This document shows positions 24,559 to 32,922 of a DNA stretch of 64,000 nucleotides, piece after piece. A program made the translations under genes and the position numbers. The notes under the pieces were generated by a model. The model searched no databases, was not told where the DNA came from, and saw nothing but the letters and a program-made list of their open reading frames with translations. This stretch comes from CATOSP01 sp965216155 (lineage in GTDB: Bacteria; Chloroflexota; Dehalococcoidia; Lucifugimonadales; UBA3495). Within the stretch, counting starts at the first letter, position 1. Each line of letters begins with the position of its first letter. The stretch lies in contig CBDCFD010000006.1 of assembly GCA_965216155.1 (NCBI GenBank), positions 310,001 through 374,000 on the forward strand, given 5' to 3'.

Positions 24559-26868
24559 TCAACCCCGGCTGTCCTGGATAGCTTGCCAGACCTTTTCCGG
24601 AGTCAAAGGGGTGTCGATGTGGCGTATACCCAGACCGGAGAGGGCGTCCATAACTGCGTTGGTAACGGCCACTGGGGCGGCCACGGTGGGCAACTCGCCG
24701 ATTCCCTTGGAACCCAGCGGGTTTAACGGCGATGGCGTCTCGGTGGTGTCCAGTGTCAGGTCGGTGAGGTAATCGGCCTTGGGCAGCGCGTAGTCCATGA
24801 GGCTGCCCGTCAAGGGTTGGCCTTGGGCATCGTAGACCATTCCCTCGGTCATGGCCTGGCCGATCCCCTGGGCGATAGCGCCCTGCACCTGGCCGTCGGT
24901 CAGCATCGGGTTGATTATTCTGCCCGCGTCATGCACCGCTGTGTACTTCACGATGCGTATGGCCCCATTTTCAGGGGAAACCTCCACGACGGCCACGTGT
25001 ACTCCGAATGCGTAAGGGCTGAGGGGTACCGTGTGATCGCCGGTGAAGTCCAAACCCGGCGTTACTCCGGGAGGGAGACGTTCCTCATCATGGGCTGCCG
25101 CGGCGACTTCCGAGAATTCTACCGCGTTACCAGGGTCTCGTTTGTCGAATGCACGTCCCTCCTGGAAGACCACGTCTTCCCCGGCGCACCCCAGCAAATG
25201 GGCGGCAATCGTGGTCATTTTTCCGGCGGCCTCTTGCAAGGGGTAGAACATCGCCGAACCACCGGCTACCAGTCCCCGGCTTGCGGCGGTCCCTCCTCCC
25301 CCGGGCAGCGAGTCGGTGTCTCCGTGTAGAACGTTCACATCCGCAGGCGTGACACCCAGTTCGTCCGCCGCAATTTGGGCGAAAGTTGTCTCGGTGCCCT
25401 GGCCGTGTGGGGAAACGCCTGTATAAATGCTGATTTGGCCCGACGGGTCGATAATCAACCTGGCGTAGTCGGTTAACTGTGCGCCTCGGCCCCCCGAACC
25501 CTTTACCACGGCGGACATTCCTACTCCGATAAGCGGCTCATCGTCCCCGCTCTGTCGTCTGGCCTGTTCGCGCCATTTGGAATACTCCGAGAGCTCCAAC
25601 GCCCGGTCCAGGGTCATTTCGTAGTTACCGGAGTCATAAACCAGCCCGGTAGGCGTCTCGTAGGGGAAGGCGTCCGGCGGGATCAGGTTCCTGCGCCGTA
25701 CTTCGGCGGGGTCAAGGCCCAACTCGCTGGCGACCAGGTCCATCGTGCGTTCCATGCAGAAGGCGGCCTCCGGCCCTCCCGCTCCCCGGTATGCGCCGGT
25801 CCGGGGCTTGTTGGTGACCACACCCTTTAGCTCAACTTCCGCGGCGGGAGTGCGGTATGGTCCGACGAGCCGGTAGCTGGTCAGGCGCGGCACTGTCGGA
25901 GTGCCGGGGAGAAAATAGGCTCCCAGGTCGGAGACGATTTTCACCCTCATTCCAAGGAGGGTCCCGTCGGTTTTCACGGCCGCTTCCATGTCGACGGTGT
26001 GGCCCCTGCCGTGGAACGCCACCATGTTTTCCTGGCGGTCTTCTATCCACTTGGTTGGCCGGCCCAACCGCATCGCCAGGTAGGGCACGACCACCTCTTC
26101 GGGGAAGAGCCCGCCCTTTTCGCCAAACCCGCCGCCGACGTCGGGCGCAATGACGCGCAAAGTACCCTCACGACGTCCAAATAACCGAGCGAGATGTGAC
26201 TTGATTGAATGAGGGTGCTGGGTGGAGTCCCAGACCGTTAGCAGGTCTTCGTCACGGTCGAATTGGGCCACCAGACCCCGGGCTTCCATCGGCGCAGGAG
26301 CCAACCGCTGTACGTGGTAGCTTTGCCGGACCACTCTGTCGGCCTGGGCGAACGCCTCGTCTGGCCCGCCGCCGGAGTGAGATACAGTCATTGCCACGTT
26401 GCTCCCCAGGTCCGGGTGGACCACGGGAGAGTCGTCCCGCATCGCATCCATCGAGTCGACCACCGCCGGAAGAGGGTCGTACTCGACCTGGACCAACTCA
26501 AGTGCCTCGCGGGCCAGATGCGGCTCTTCGGCGGCCACAACGGCGACCGGCTGCCCTACGTAGCAGACCTTGTCCGTGGCCAGGACCGGATGATCGGGAA
26601 GCCGGGGGTCTGGCTCGTCTTCACCTCTTCTGGTCGCGGCAAAGTTGATGGCCCCTTCGAGGTCGGAGGCCGTGACCACCGCAATCACTCCTGGCAAGTC
26701 GAGCGCCGCCGAGGTATCGACGGAGGTTATGCGGGCATGGGCATGGGGACTGCGCAAGACTGCGGTATGCACCATGCTGGATAGCTTGATGTCGTCTACG
26801 AAGGAGCTTTGGCCTGTGAGGAGAGTCACGTCCTCGAACCGTTTTAGAGACTGACCGGAGTAGGTCAT
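24559..26868 (-). CDS. Molybdopterin-dependent xanthine dehydrogenase/CO dehydrogenase-type large subunit
   Basis: A 769-residue protein of the CoxL/XdhA family. It starts MTYSGQSLKRFEDVTLLTGQ and shows the two-domain layout of the Mo-binding subunit: DDIKLSSMVHTAVLRSPHAH, later PDVGGGFGEKGGLFPEEVVV, TGAYRGAGGPEAAFCMERTM and GSKGIGELPTVAAPVAVTNA. The active-site loop of true CO dehydrogenase (AYRCSFR) is not present; TGAYRGAG suggests an aldehyde or heterocycle oxidase. The FAD (CoxM) and 2Fe-2S (CoxS) subunits are not adjacent, so it is an orphan here. Its Mo cofactor would draw on the modABC transporter at 4-7 kb. Confidence 0.9.
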   Translation of the reverse strand: MTYSGQSLKRFEDVTLLTGQSSFVDDIKLSSMVHTAVLRSPHAHARITSVDTSAALDLPGVIAVVTASDLEGAINFAATRRGEDEPDPRLPDHPVLATDKVCYVGQPVAVVAAEEPHLAREALELVQVEYDPLPAVVDSMDAMRDDSPVVHPDLGSNVAMTVSHSGGGPDEAFAQADRVVRQSYHVQRLAPAPMEARGLVAQFDRDEDLLTVWDSTQHPHSIKSHLARLFGRREGTLRVIAPDVGGGFGEKGGLFPEEVVVPYLAMRLGRPTKWIEDRQENMVAFHGRGHTVDMEAAVKTDGTLLGMRVKIVSDLGAYFLPGTPTVPRLTSYRLVGPYRTPAAEVELKGVVTNKPRTGAYRGAGGPEAAFCMERTMDLVASELGLDPAEVRRRNLIPPDAFPYETPTGLVYDSGNYEMTLDRALELSEYSKWREQARRQSGDDEPLIGVGMSAVVKGSGGRGAQLTDYARLIIDPSGQISIYTGVSPHGQGTETTFAQIAADELGVTPADVNVLHGDTDSLPGGGGTAASRGLVAGGSAMFYPLQEAAGKMTTIAAHLLGCAGEDVVFQEGRAFDKRDPGNAVEFSEVAAAAHDEERLPPGVTPGLDFTGDHTVPLSPYAFGVHVAVVEVSPENGAIRIVKYTAVHDAGRIINPMLTDGQVQGAIAQGIGQAMTEGMVYDAQGQPLTGSLMDYALPKADYLTDLTLDTTETPSPLNPLGSKGIGELPTVAAPVAVTNAVMDALSGLGIRHIDTPLTPEKVWQAIQDSRG

Positions 26869-26919
26869 AATTGGCCTCCTTGTCTCAGGCTTAGTCCCGG
26901 CCTACCAGAACATGGGCTG

Positions 26920-27123
26920 TCAGTTCGCGCTAGGCCGGCTGCCCTCCAGGTAATGGGTGTGACCTTCGGAGTATGGGTCCAACACAGGGAAGAAAACCAA
27001 CAACTTGGCTCCCTCTTCGCTTGCTCGGAAGCCGTGTTCAACTCCCGGCGGGACGACCAGGGTATGGTCCGGGCCAACGGTCTGAGATTGTCCGTCGATG
27101 TTGACTTCCAAGCTGGCTTCTAG
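26920..27123 (-). pseudogene. Cupin gene, 3' half (split by insertion)
   Basis: The C-terminal 67 codons of a cupin: LEASLEVNIDGQSQTVGPDH, then TLVVPPGVEHGFRASEEGAK and LLVFFPVLDPYSEGHTHYLE. A TGA precedes it in frame. It joins exactly to the 5' half at 28369-28548 when the 27124-28370 insertion and one CTAG copy are removed, giving a 125-residue single-domain cupin. It lies just upstream of the CoxL-like gene on the same strand. Confidence 0.85.
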
Positions 27124-28370
27124 TAGTCAGGCATCTTTACATTGATGGGTAAAGATGTGGCAACTTGATACGTGAACACCGCTGCCCAAGGCATCGCCCG
27201 GCAGTCACGCCAATCTCGGCTGACCATCATTTCAATGATTTTGGACTACTAGAGGTCGGAGGTTATTCCTCCTCATCAAAGCTTTCCTCAGGTTTATCCA
27301 GGCCATCACCCACGGAGTCGGTCTGGACATTCTGAATGTGCGGTGACATTATGCCTCTGAACTTGAAGAAGCTTTCGACGGTCCAGTCCTTCAGTTCTTC
27401 CAGCTTTTCCCCACTGTCCATAATGGTTGCCGGTGGGCCGTAATACCAAGAAATCCTGCTGGCCCGGCGGTTATCCAACCGGTCCCAGTCCAGTTCCGTG
27501 CCGACTTGGTTTTCTATTTCTTCTTTGTATGCCTCAAGGAGGTCAAAAGCCCTCTTGTTGATTACTTGGTTCCCGGTATCTATATAAACCTCGACACGGA
27601 ATCTTCCACCCGATGCAAAAACAATGGCAAATGTGAATCCAGACCTACCCGACGCTAGGCCCATCCAACTGTGGAATCCTATTGTCTTCCTGCCGGTTAC
27701 ACCAGGTTCCCGCTCCTTGAGCTTATCGACCAGTGCTTGAAAAAACGCTTGGTAAAGTCTTCCTTTTTCGCCAGGTGCGCCGGTGGTCAGAGGTTGAGAA
27801 GGGGGGTATGCAGTCTTTGCGGACTTTGTCTTTGGCGTCACCACCACCTTGAAATTAGGGGCCTTCAAGTCAGAACCTTCTATTTGCAGCACTTCCAGTT
27901 CCACGCCGAAGAAATCCAGGTTGCCCCGGGTGGAGTCGTTAAGCCACTCCAGCGCATTGCGGTGTTCCGGGCGGATTTCCGGGGACACCCAGATTATCAC
28001 CCCACCATCTTTTCCGGCGGCGTAGGTCAGCAATTGGCCCAAGTGGGTGTGGTTGGTTTTTTCCAGCTGGTTCTCAATGATGATCGGGCGGCTCTGCCCC
28101 GGTTCCTCCCCTACCAAGTCCACGGAGAAATCCCCGACGGCAACTTCCGACTCCACCAAATCAATGTCTATGCCGACTGCCTCGGCCAGATAACCAATGT
28201 TATCCCGTAGCCAAGGAGTGAAGTCTGTAGCTTCATTTGCCCATACGTCCCGGGGGTCCACTCGCACCAACTTACGAAGCTGTTCTGCCATATTGCTATA
28301 CCTTTATGATTACTTGGGCCATCGTCAAGCCGTAAACTCCTTATGCCATCAATTCAAAGACGTTGGCATT
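27124..28370. mobile_element. Transposon-like insertion carrying only a DUF4268 gene
   Basis: A 1.25-kb segment that splits a cupin gene. The interrupted codons are flanked by TTCTAG at 27118-27123 and 28369-28374, so the target duplication is CTAG or up to TTCTAG. The two ends are imperfect inverted repeats: bases 11-31 inward from each end match at 16 of 21 positions without gaps (TCTTT-xx-ATTGATGG-xxx-AAG). No transposase is inside, only the DUF4268 gene. The left end also folds into a perfect hairpin (27132-27140 with 27149-27157). Confidence 0.75.
27263..28291 (-). CDS. DUF4268-domain protein with a nuclease-like N-terminal region
   Basis: A 342-residue acidic protein. The N-terminal half resembles PD-(D/E)XK-type folds: DFSVDLVGEEPGQSRPIIIE then NQLEKTNHTHLGQLLTYAAG near residues 53-92, with E-N-Q at the usual E-x-K/Q site. 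The C-terminal half (about residues 175-320) is DUF4268, with YQAFFQALVDKLKEREPG, GFHSWMGLASGRSGFTFAIV and FKFRGIMSP. DUF4268 proteins have no settled function and are often found near restriction or defence genes. This one is the sole cargo of the insertion in the cupin gene. Whether it helps movement or is a selfish or defence cargo is open. Confidence 0.8.
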   Translation of the reverse strand: MAEQLRKLVRVDPRDVWANEATDFTPWLRDNIGYLAEAVGIDIDLVESEVAVGDFSVDLVGEEPGQSRPIIIENQLEKTNHTHLGQLLTYAAGKDGGVIIWVSPEIRPEHRNALEWLNDSTRGNLDFFGVELEVLQIEGSDLKAPNFKVVVTPKTKSAKTAYPPSQPLTTGAPGEKGRLYQAFFQALVDKLKEREPGVTGRKTIGFHSWMGLASGRSGFTFAIVFASGGRFRVEVYIDTGNQVINKRAFDLLEAYKEEIENQVGTELDWDRLDNRRASRISWYYGPPATIMDSGEKLEELKDWTVESFFKFRGIMSPHIQNVQTDSVGDGLDKPEESFDEEE

Positions 28371-28548
28371 CTAGGATGACGATTAGCTCGTCCATGACGT
28401 GGGTGTGCAGGGGAGCGCCCGCACCCGCCTCTACGAGATTGATGCTGAGGGTACTGGTGACGCCCTGCTCGTGCCCGGCGATGTCGAACTTACGATACTT
28501 GGGCCTCCAGGGAGTCTCTGGGGCTTGGTCGTGGTCTATGATGGGCAT
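28369..28548 (-). pseudogene. Cupin gene, 5' half (split by insertion)
   Basis: ATG at 28548 has GAGGAG upstream. It reads MPIIDHDQAPETPWRPKYRK onward through the cupin metal motif APLHTHVMDELIVILE. It then runs into the insertion and stops after four foreign codons. Together with 26920-27123 it rebuilds one intact cupin frame. Confidence 0.85.
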
Positions 28549-28814
28549 CGGTGGCTCCTCGTTTGGTTTGAACTGCGCCAATTGGTGCTTGATGTGTCGG
28601 CATACCGGATAGGTGGACGCATTCTACGATACTTTCGAGGGAATGGGACCAGGCCCAATTCGGTATTGTCCTCTCTGTTGGCCGAGGTTATCCTTTAGCG
28701 AACCGATACCGGGGATTTGACATGGTAATGCTCACGATTCAGCGCTGGTTCGCGGCTTTGCAGGGCAGGCCGCGGGCCGCGGAGCCAGTCTACGATACGA
28801 GGGGAGATAGGAAT

Positions 28815-29192
28815 ATGGACACTTCTAGATTCAACCCGCTTACGGCTCAGGAGCGGCAAATTATCGAATTCAAAGGCACCGAGTACCCGTTCACCGGCGA
28901 GTACGACGATTTTTACGAGGGAGGGACCTACATCTGCCGCCGTTGCAACGCCGAGCTTTACCACTCCGCCGATAAGTTCGACGCCCATTGCGGTTGGCCG
29001 GCGTTCGATCAGGAGATTCCCGGCGCGGTCAACCGGCTACCCGATCCCGACGGGTACCGGATCGAAATTGAATGTGCGAGTTGTGGAGGGCATCTCGGTC
29101 ATGTGTTCCTCGGCGAATTTCTGACCCCGGCCAATACTCGCCACTGCGTGAACTCCCTGTCGATGAAGTTCGTGCCCCTGGAGACAAGCTAG
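28815..29192 (+). CDS. msrB: Peptide methionine-R-sulfoxide reductase MsrB
   Basis: A 125-residue MsrB. ATG at 28815 with GGGGAGA upstream is preferred over a GTG-type extension. It carries the structural zinc pairs CRRCNAEL and CASCGGHLGHVF, and the catalytic segment NTRHCVNSLSMKFVP, where the Cys attacks the R-sulfoxide. Here the catalytic residue is an ordinary Cys (TGC), unlike the Sec genes nearby. It repairs oxidised methionine in the cytoplasm. Confidence 0.93.
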   Translation: MDTSRFNPLTAQERQIIEFKGTEYPFTGEYDDFYEGGTYICRRCNAELYHSADKFDAHCGWPAFDQEIPGAVNRLPDPDGYRIEIECASCGGHLGHVFLGEFLTPANTRHCVNSLSMKFVPLETS

Positions 29193-29230
29193 GCCACCGG
29201 GACCGGCTCTCGGTCCAGGCGGTGTGCCCG

Positions 29231-31045
29231 CTAGGGGACCTGGCACGCCTCCCAAAGCCACTCCCGGTGCTCATCCTCAAGCATGGGGCTGATGTTGTCC
29301 CACACTTCCCGGTGGTATTCCTTGAGCCAGGTCTTTTCATAGTTGGAAAGCTGGTCCCATTCGATTAGGCCTTTGTCGAAGGGGATCAGGGTCAGCGGTT
29401 GTAGCTGTAGCCACTTCCGGCCGTCCGGATGTTCCGGCATGTCATCTTCGGGCGCGACGACATAGAGGTTTTCCAGCCGCACGCCGCCCCAACCGGCTTC
29501 GTAATAGCCGGGTTCGTTGGAGACGATCATTCCCACCTTGAACGGTTCGTCGGCCCCGCGAGGCGTTATTCGCTGCGGTCCCTCATGCACGTTCAAGAAC
29601 GCTCCGACCCCGTGGCCCGTGCCGTGCCCGTAGTCCAGCCCGGCGTTCCAAAGGAAAGTCCGCGCCAGGGCGTCCAGGCCAATTCCTCCCGTTCCTTCCG
29701 GGAACTTCTGCTTCGCCAGGTTGATATGCCCCCTCAACACCAGTGTGTAGACTTCTTTCTGGCGTTCCGAAGGACTGCCGATGATGATCGTGCGGGTATC
29801 GTCGGTGGTGCCTCCCAGCAATTGGACGCCGGAGTCGACCAGAAATAGCTCCCCGTCGCGCAAGAATACTTCGGGGCTGGCGTCGGCGTAATGAACGATT
29901 GCCCCGTTGGCTCCGGCGGCGGCGATGGTCGTGAAGCTGAGGTCGTAGAAGCCCTCTTCGCTGGAGTATTCCTCGAACAAGATTTGGCTGTAACCTTCCT
30001 CACTCACCGCCTCCCCGGACTTGACCGCGTCCTGCAACCGCTTGAAACTGCGTATCTTGGCCGCGGCGGCGTGCCGGTGCGAGTTGCGGGAGGCGGCGAT
30101 CTCCGTTTCGTTCTTGATGGCCTTTAACGGCACAGTCGGGTTGGGCTTTTCGTGCAACTTCTGGTCTTCGTGCAGCATCAACCGCGTACCCATCGTCGTC
30201 CCGCTTGGGTCCAGCCAGACCATGCCGGACGCTTCGGCTCCGGTGCGTTTCATGGCCTCGGCGTAGGCTTCGTAAGGCTTGAACTCGATCAGTGATGCAA
30301 GACCATCCAGGACTTCAGCGGGGGGAGAAACCCGCGTAAAACAGGTGGCCTCTTCCATGTCGACGACCAGGTAACCCTCGAACACAGGATTGTAGGCGAT
30401 GTCTGTACCGCGCAGATTGGTCGCCCAGGCGATCTCGTCCAGCTTGGTCAAGATGAGAAGCGTGGCCCCTGCCTCCGCCATCTCCTTGCGTATGCTCTCC
30501 AGTTTTTCGCCGGCGCTGCATCCGGTGAGTTCATCGGCCAACCGGTAGATCGGGTTGGCGGGCGGCGCGGGCTGCTCATCCCACACCGCGTCCACCAGGT
30601 TTTCGTCCATGGGGACAAGGGCGGAGCCGGGGGAATGGAGGGTTGCCTTGTACACGGCATGGGCCTGCATCGAGACCACGAACGGGTCGAACCCCACGCG
30701 GATGCTACCCTGTTCCTTTTCCATCTCGGTTAACCACTGGCTAACCGTCTTCTCACCGGAGAGTCCCAGCTTGTGGACCCGGAAACTGTTATGGTCTACT
30801 TCGTCGTCTGCCTGAAGGTGGTAGCGGGAGTCTACAAATAGGTGGCTCCCTTCGGGGCAGACTAGGACGTCTCCTGCTGAGCCCCGGAACCCGGTGATGG
30901 CCGTGCGCCTGCGCGTATACTCGGGCACGTACTCGTTGAGATGGGCATCGGAAGAGAGCGCCAGGTATGCGTCCAGATTGGCCTCTTTGATCCTTTGGTA
31001 AAGGTCCGAAAGCCGCTGGTTTAGAGTCTGCTTGTCCTCGGACAT
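29231..31045 (-). CDS. Xaa-Pro aminopeptidase (M24B, long form)
   Basis: About 604 residues, the three-domain long form with two creatinase-like N-terminal domains and a C-terminal pita-bread domain. Metal ligands are visible: Asp residues in LVDSGVQLLGGTTDDTRTII, His in GHGTGHGVGAFLNVHEGP, Glu in MIVSNEPGYYEAG and Glu in VRLENLYVV. LQLQPLTLIPFDKGLI is typical of the long form. It removes an N-terminal residue before proline. ATG at 31045 is preferred to TTG at 31054. Confidence 0.92.
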   Translation of the reverse strand: MSEDKQTLNQRLSDLYQRIKEANLDAYLALSSDAHLNEYVPEYTRRRTAITGFRGSAGDVLVCPEGSHLFVDSRYHLQADDEVDHNSFRVHKLGLSGEKTVSQWLTEMEKEQGSIRVGFDPFVVSMQAHAVYKATLHSPGSALVPMDENLVDAVWDEQPAPPANPIYRLADELTGCSAGEKLESIRKEMAEAGATLLILTKLDEIAWATNLRGTDIAYNPVFEGYLVVDMEEATCFTRVSPPAEVLDGLASLIEFKPYEAYAEAMKRTGAEASGMVWLDPSGTTMGTRLMLHEDQKLHEKPNPTVPLKAIKNETEIAASRNSHRHAAAAKIRSFKRLQDAVKSGEAVSEEGYSQILFEEYSSEEGFYDLSFTTIAAAGANGAIVHYADASPEVFLRDGELFLVDSGVQLLGGTTDDTRTIIIGSPSERQKEVYTLVLRGHINLAKQKFPEGTGGIGLDALARTFLWNAGLDYGHGTGHGVGAFLNVHEGPQRITPRGADEPFKVGMIVSNEPGYYEAGWGGVRLENLYVVAPEDDMPEHPDGRKWLQLQPLTLIPFDKGLIEWDQLSNYEKTWLKEYHREVWDNISPMLEDEHREWLWEACQVP

Positions 31046-31121
31046 AGCGTTCAACGCTCCTCTGCAACGATACTTTGCAACGATACTTGGCTGCCATTAC
31101 ACGCCGCACCGGCGCCATACT

Positions 31122-32015
31122 CTAGGTGGTGCGGAGCCCGGCGGCTGACAAAAATTCATCGATGACTCGGGCCAGTTCATCCGGCTTATGGTAGCCGATG
31201 TCGTGGACCGTCTCCGGAATCCATTTGACCTGGCAATCGGGGATCGTTTGACCCGCAGATTCGACGCCTGCGCGCTTCTGCCTGGCCCTGTCGCTATCCG
31301 CTCTTTCAGGTGTCGGGCCAGCCGGAATGATGATAGTTGGGCAAGCAATCTTGGGATAGGAGTCGAAGGCTGGTTCCTGCCACATGGCGTGCATCACTTG
31401 CAGGTGGTTTTCAGGGCGCAGGATATCTTGAATCTGGCCCTTCTCATCCTCATACACCATCGTTTGCACGATGCGCTCGATCTGATCGTTCCAACAGAAG
31501 GAGAGTTGGTGCCGCAGCCGGTCAAGAAACTGCTCCCGTGTGCCCGACACATCCCTTGGCCGGACGCGCGCCTCGACCACCTCCCAGGGCTCGCGGGGTC
31601 CACTTCCTCTACCGGCGCCGCCGTCGATAAGTCCGAGGGCGGATACCCGGTCTGGGAAGCGGGCGGCCACGTTGAGCGCCGCGGTTGCCCCCCACGAGTG
31701 TCCGAAAACGGCGGCGCGCGCGACTCCGAGATGGTCCATCAGCCCTACGGCGTCCTCCGCCAACGTCTGCCAGTCGTAACCACTTCCGGCCTGGGTGGTC
31801 TGACCGTGGCCTCTGGCGTCGGCGGCGAAGAGCCGGTATTTGTCTCGCAGATGGCTGGCGGCCAACTCGTACCAGTGGGCCGAAGATGCGAGGCCGTGCA
31901 TAAGCACCACGGGATTACCGTCTCCGCCCCAGTCCAGGTAACGGACGTGAAGGCCGCCAATATCGGTCCAGTGTTCCGAGGGGGCCTGTTGGTCTTCGGC
32001 GGTTTGCAACGGCAA
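31122..32015 (-). CDS. Alpha/beta-hydrolase
   Basis: A 297-residue alpha/beta-hydrolase fold protein. The oxyanion segment is VVLMHGLASSAHWYELA, the nucleophile elbow is AAVFGHSWGATAAL, and the likely catalytic His is in ETVHDIGYHKPDELARVI near the C-terminus. The substrate is unknown; the closest general types are hydrolases of esters or ring-cleavage products. The start is TTG at 32015 with a weak AAGAG upstream, so the N-terminus is uncertain by some residues. Confidence 0.85.
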   Translation of the reverse strand: MPLQTAEDQQAPSEHWTDIGGLHVRYLDWGGDGNPVVLMHGLASSAHWYELAASHLRDKYRLFAADARGHGQTTQAGSGYDWQTLAEDAVGLMDHLGVARAAVFGHSWGATAALNVAARFPDRVSALGLIDGGAGRGSGPREPWEVVEARVRPRDVSGTREQFLDRLRHQLSFCWNDQIERIVQTMVYEDEKGQIQDILRPENHLQVMHAMWQEPAFDSYPKIACPTIIIPAGPTPERADSDRARQKRAGVESAGQTIPDCQVKWIPETVHDIGYHKPDELARVIDEFLSAAGLRTT

Positions 32016-32087
32016 CTCTTGTTTGTGTGTCCAAAATTGTTCGGGTAGTTTAGTCTATATCCTATTCATTGGAGCGGGATCGGGCAA

Positions 32088-32822
32088 CCCCGGAGATCTT
32101 CTATACAGGCCAATCGCGTCTTGAATTGGACTGCTGACATCCCGCCCTTCCCACCTGAGGTGACCACTCGTTACCATAATCCTTGTCGGAATTCCGTCCC
32201 GGTCCAAATCCCTAGCCCGCCGCCCAGGCCCGATGTACCAAAATGGCGCACAATTTCCCTGAAATCAATTCTCCAGCTTCAGAACACCCGAATGTGTGCC
32301 ATCGCACCCTAACCCGCCACCCAGGCCAATATACCAAAAGGGCCCACAATTTCCCTGAACTTCTCCAGCTTCAGAACACCCGAATGTGTGCCATCGACTA
32401 TATCCAAAATCTAAGGGAGCAAACCAGTCGGCGCTATGAGTCTTAGCTCTGAAATTAACGGGTTGCGGTCCCGGGTCCGCGCCCTCAAACGTAAACTGGC
32501 CCGTCCTTTGGCGGAACTCCGCCTCCAACGCATGGCCGGCGAGCTATGCCTGGAGTGGACCTGCGCCCAAGCAGACCGCCAACCCTTTCCCAACTCTCAA
32601 ACCTTTGTCATCCGCGTCGCCGGCTCCGGCTGCCGTCTGCATACCTTACGGCCGTCGTCCGCTGCCTGGAACGCTGCCGGGCTGAAAACCAACCGCCCGG
32701 CCCCTGGCGTATCCTCCGGTCCCTGCTGCCCCGGACCCATCGCCGTAGGGGCCACGCTTGTGGTTGCCTATTCCGACCGTGAAGAGGTCAAGACCTGATG
32801 GCCCTGCCCCGGAGATCTTCTA
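32088..32822. repeat. 735-bp module bounded by 16-bp direct repeats, with an internal tandem repeat
   Basis: CCCCGGAGATCTTCTA occurs at 32088-32103 and 32807-32822. Between them lies an imperfect tandem duplication (32215-32304 and 32313-32396, sharing CACAATTTCCCTGAA and AACACCCGAATGTGTGCCAT) and the frameshifted small gene at 32436-32782. The arrangement suggests an inserted module; a relative of the gene is at 41970-42284. Confidence 0.5.
32436..32782 (+). pseudogene. Small orphan family protein, frameshifted copy
   Basis: ATG at 32436. Residues 14-40 (RALKRKLARPLAELRLQRMA and beyond) closely match the intact paralogue at 41970-42284. After FVIRVAGSGCRLHTL (near 32645) similarity continues in another frame as TAVVRCLERCRAENQ and RILRSLLPRTHR. 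One indel has therefore broken it. The function of this basic, helical family is unknown. Confidence 0.6.
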
Positions 32823-32922
32823 CCGCGTGTTTGACACTTCGAGGGGCCAACTATACCCTTCCGGAATCCTGGGGCATAGTCGACGCCCCATTTGACACGA
32901 CCCGATAGCTGAGGTGCGCCGC

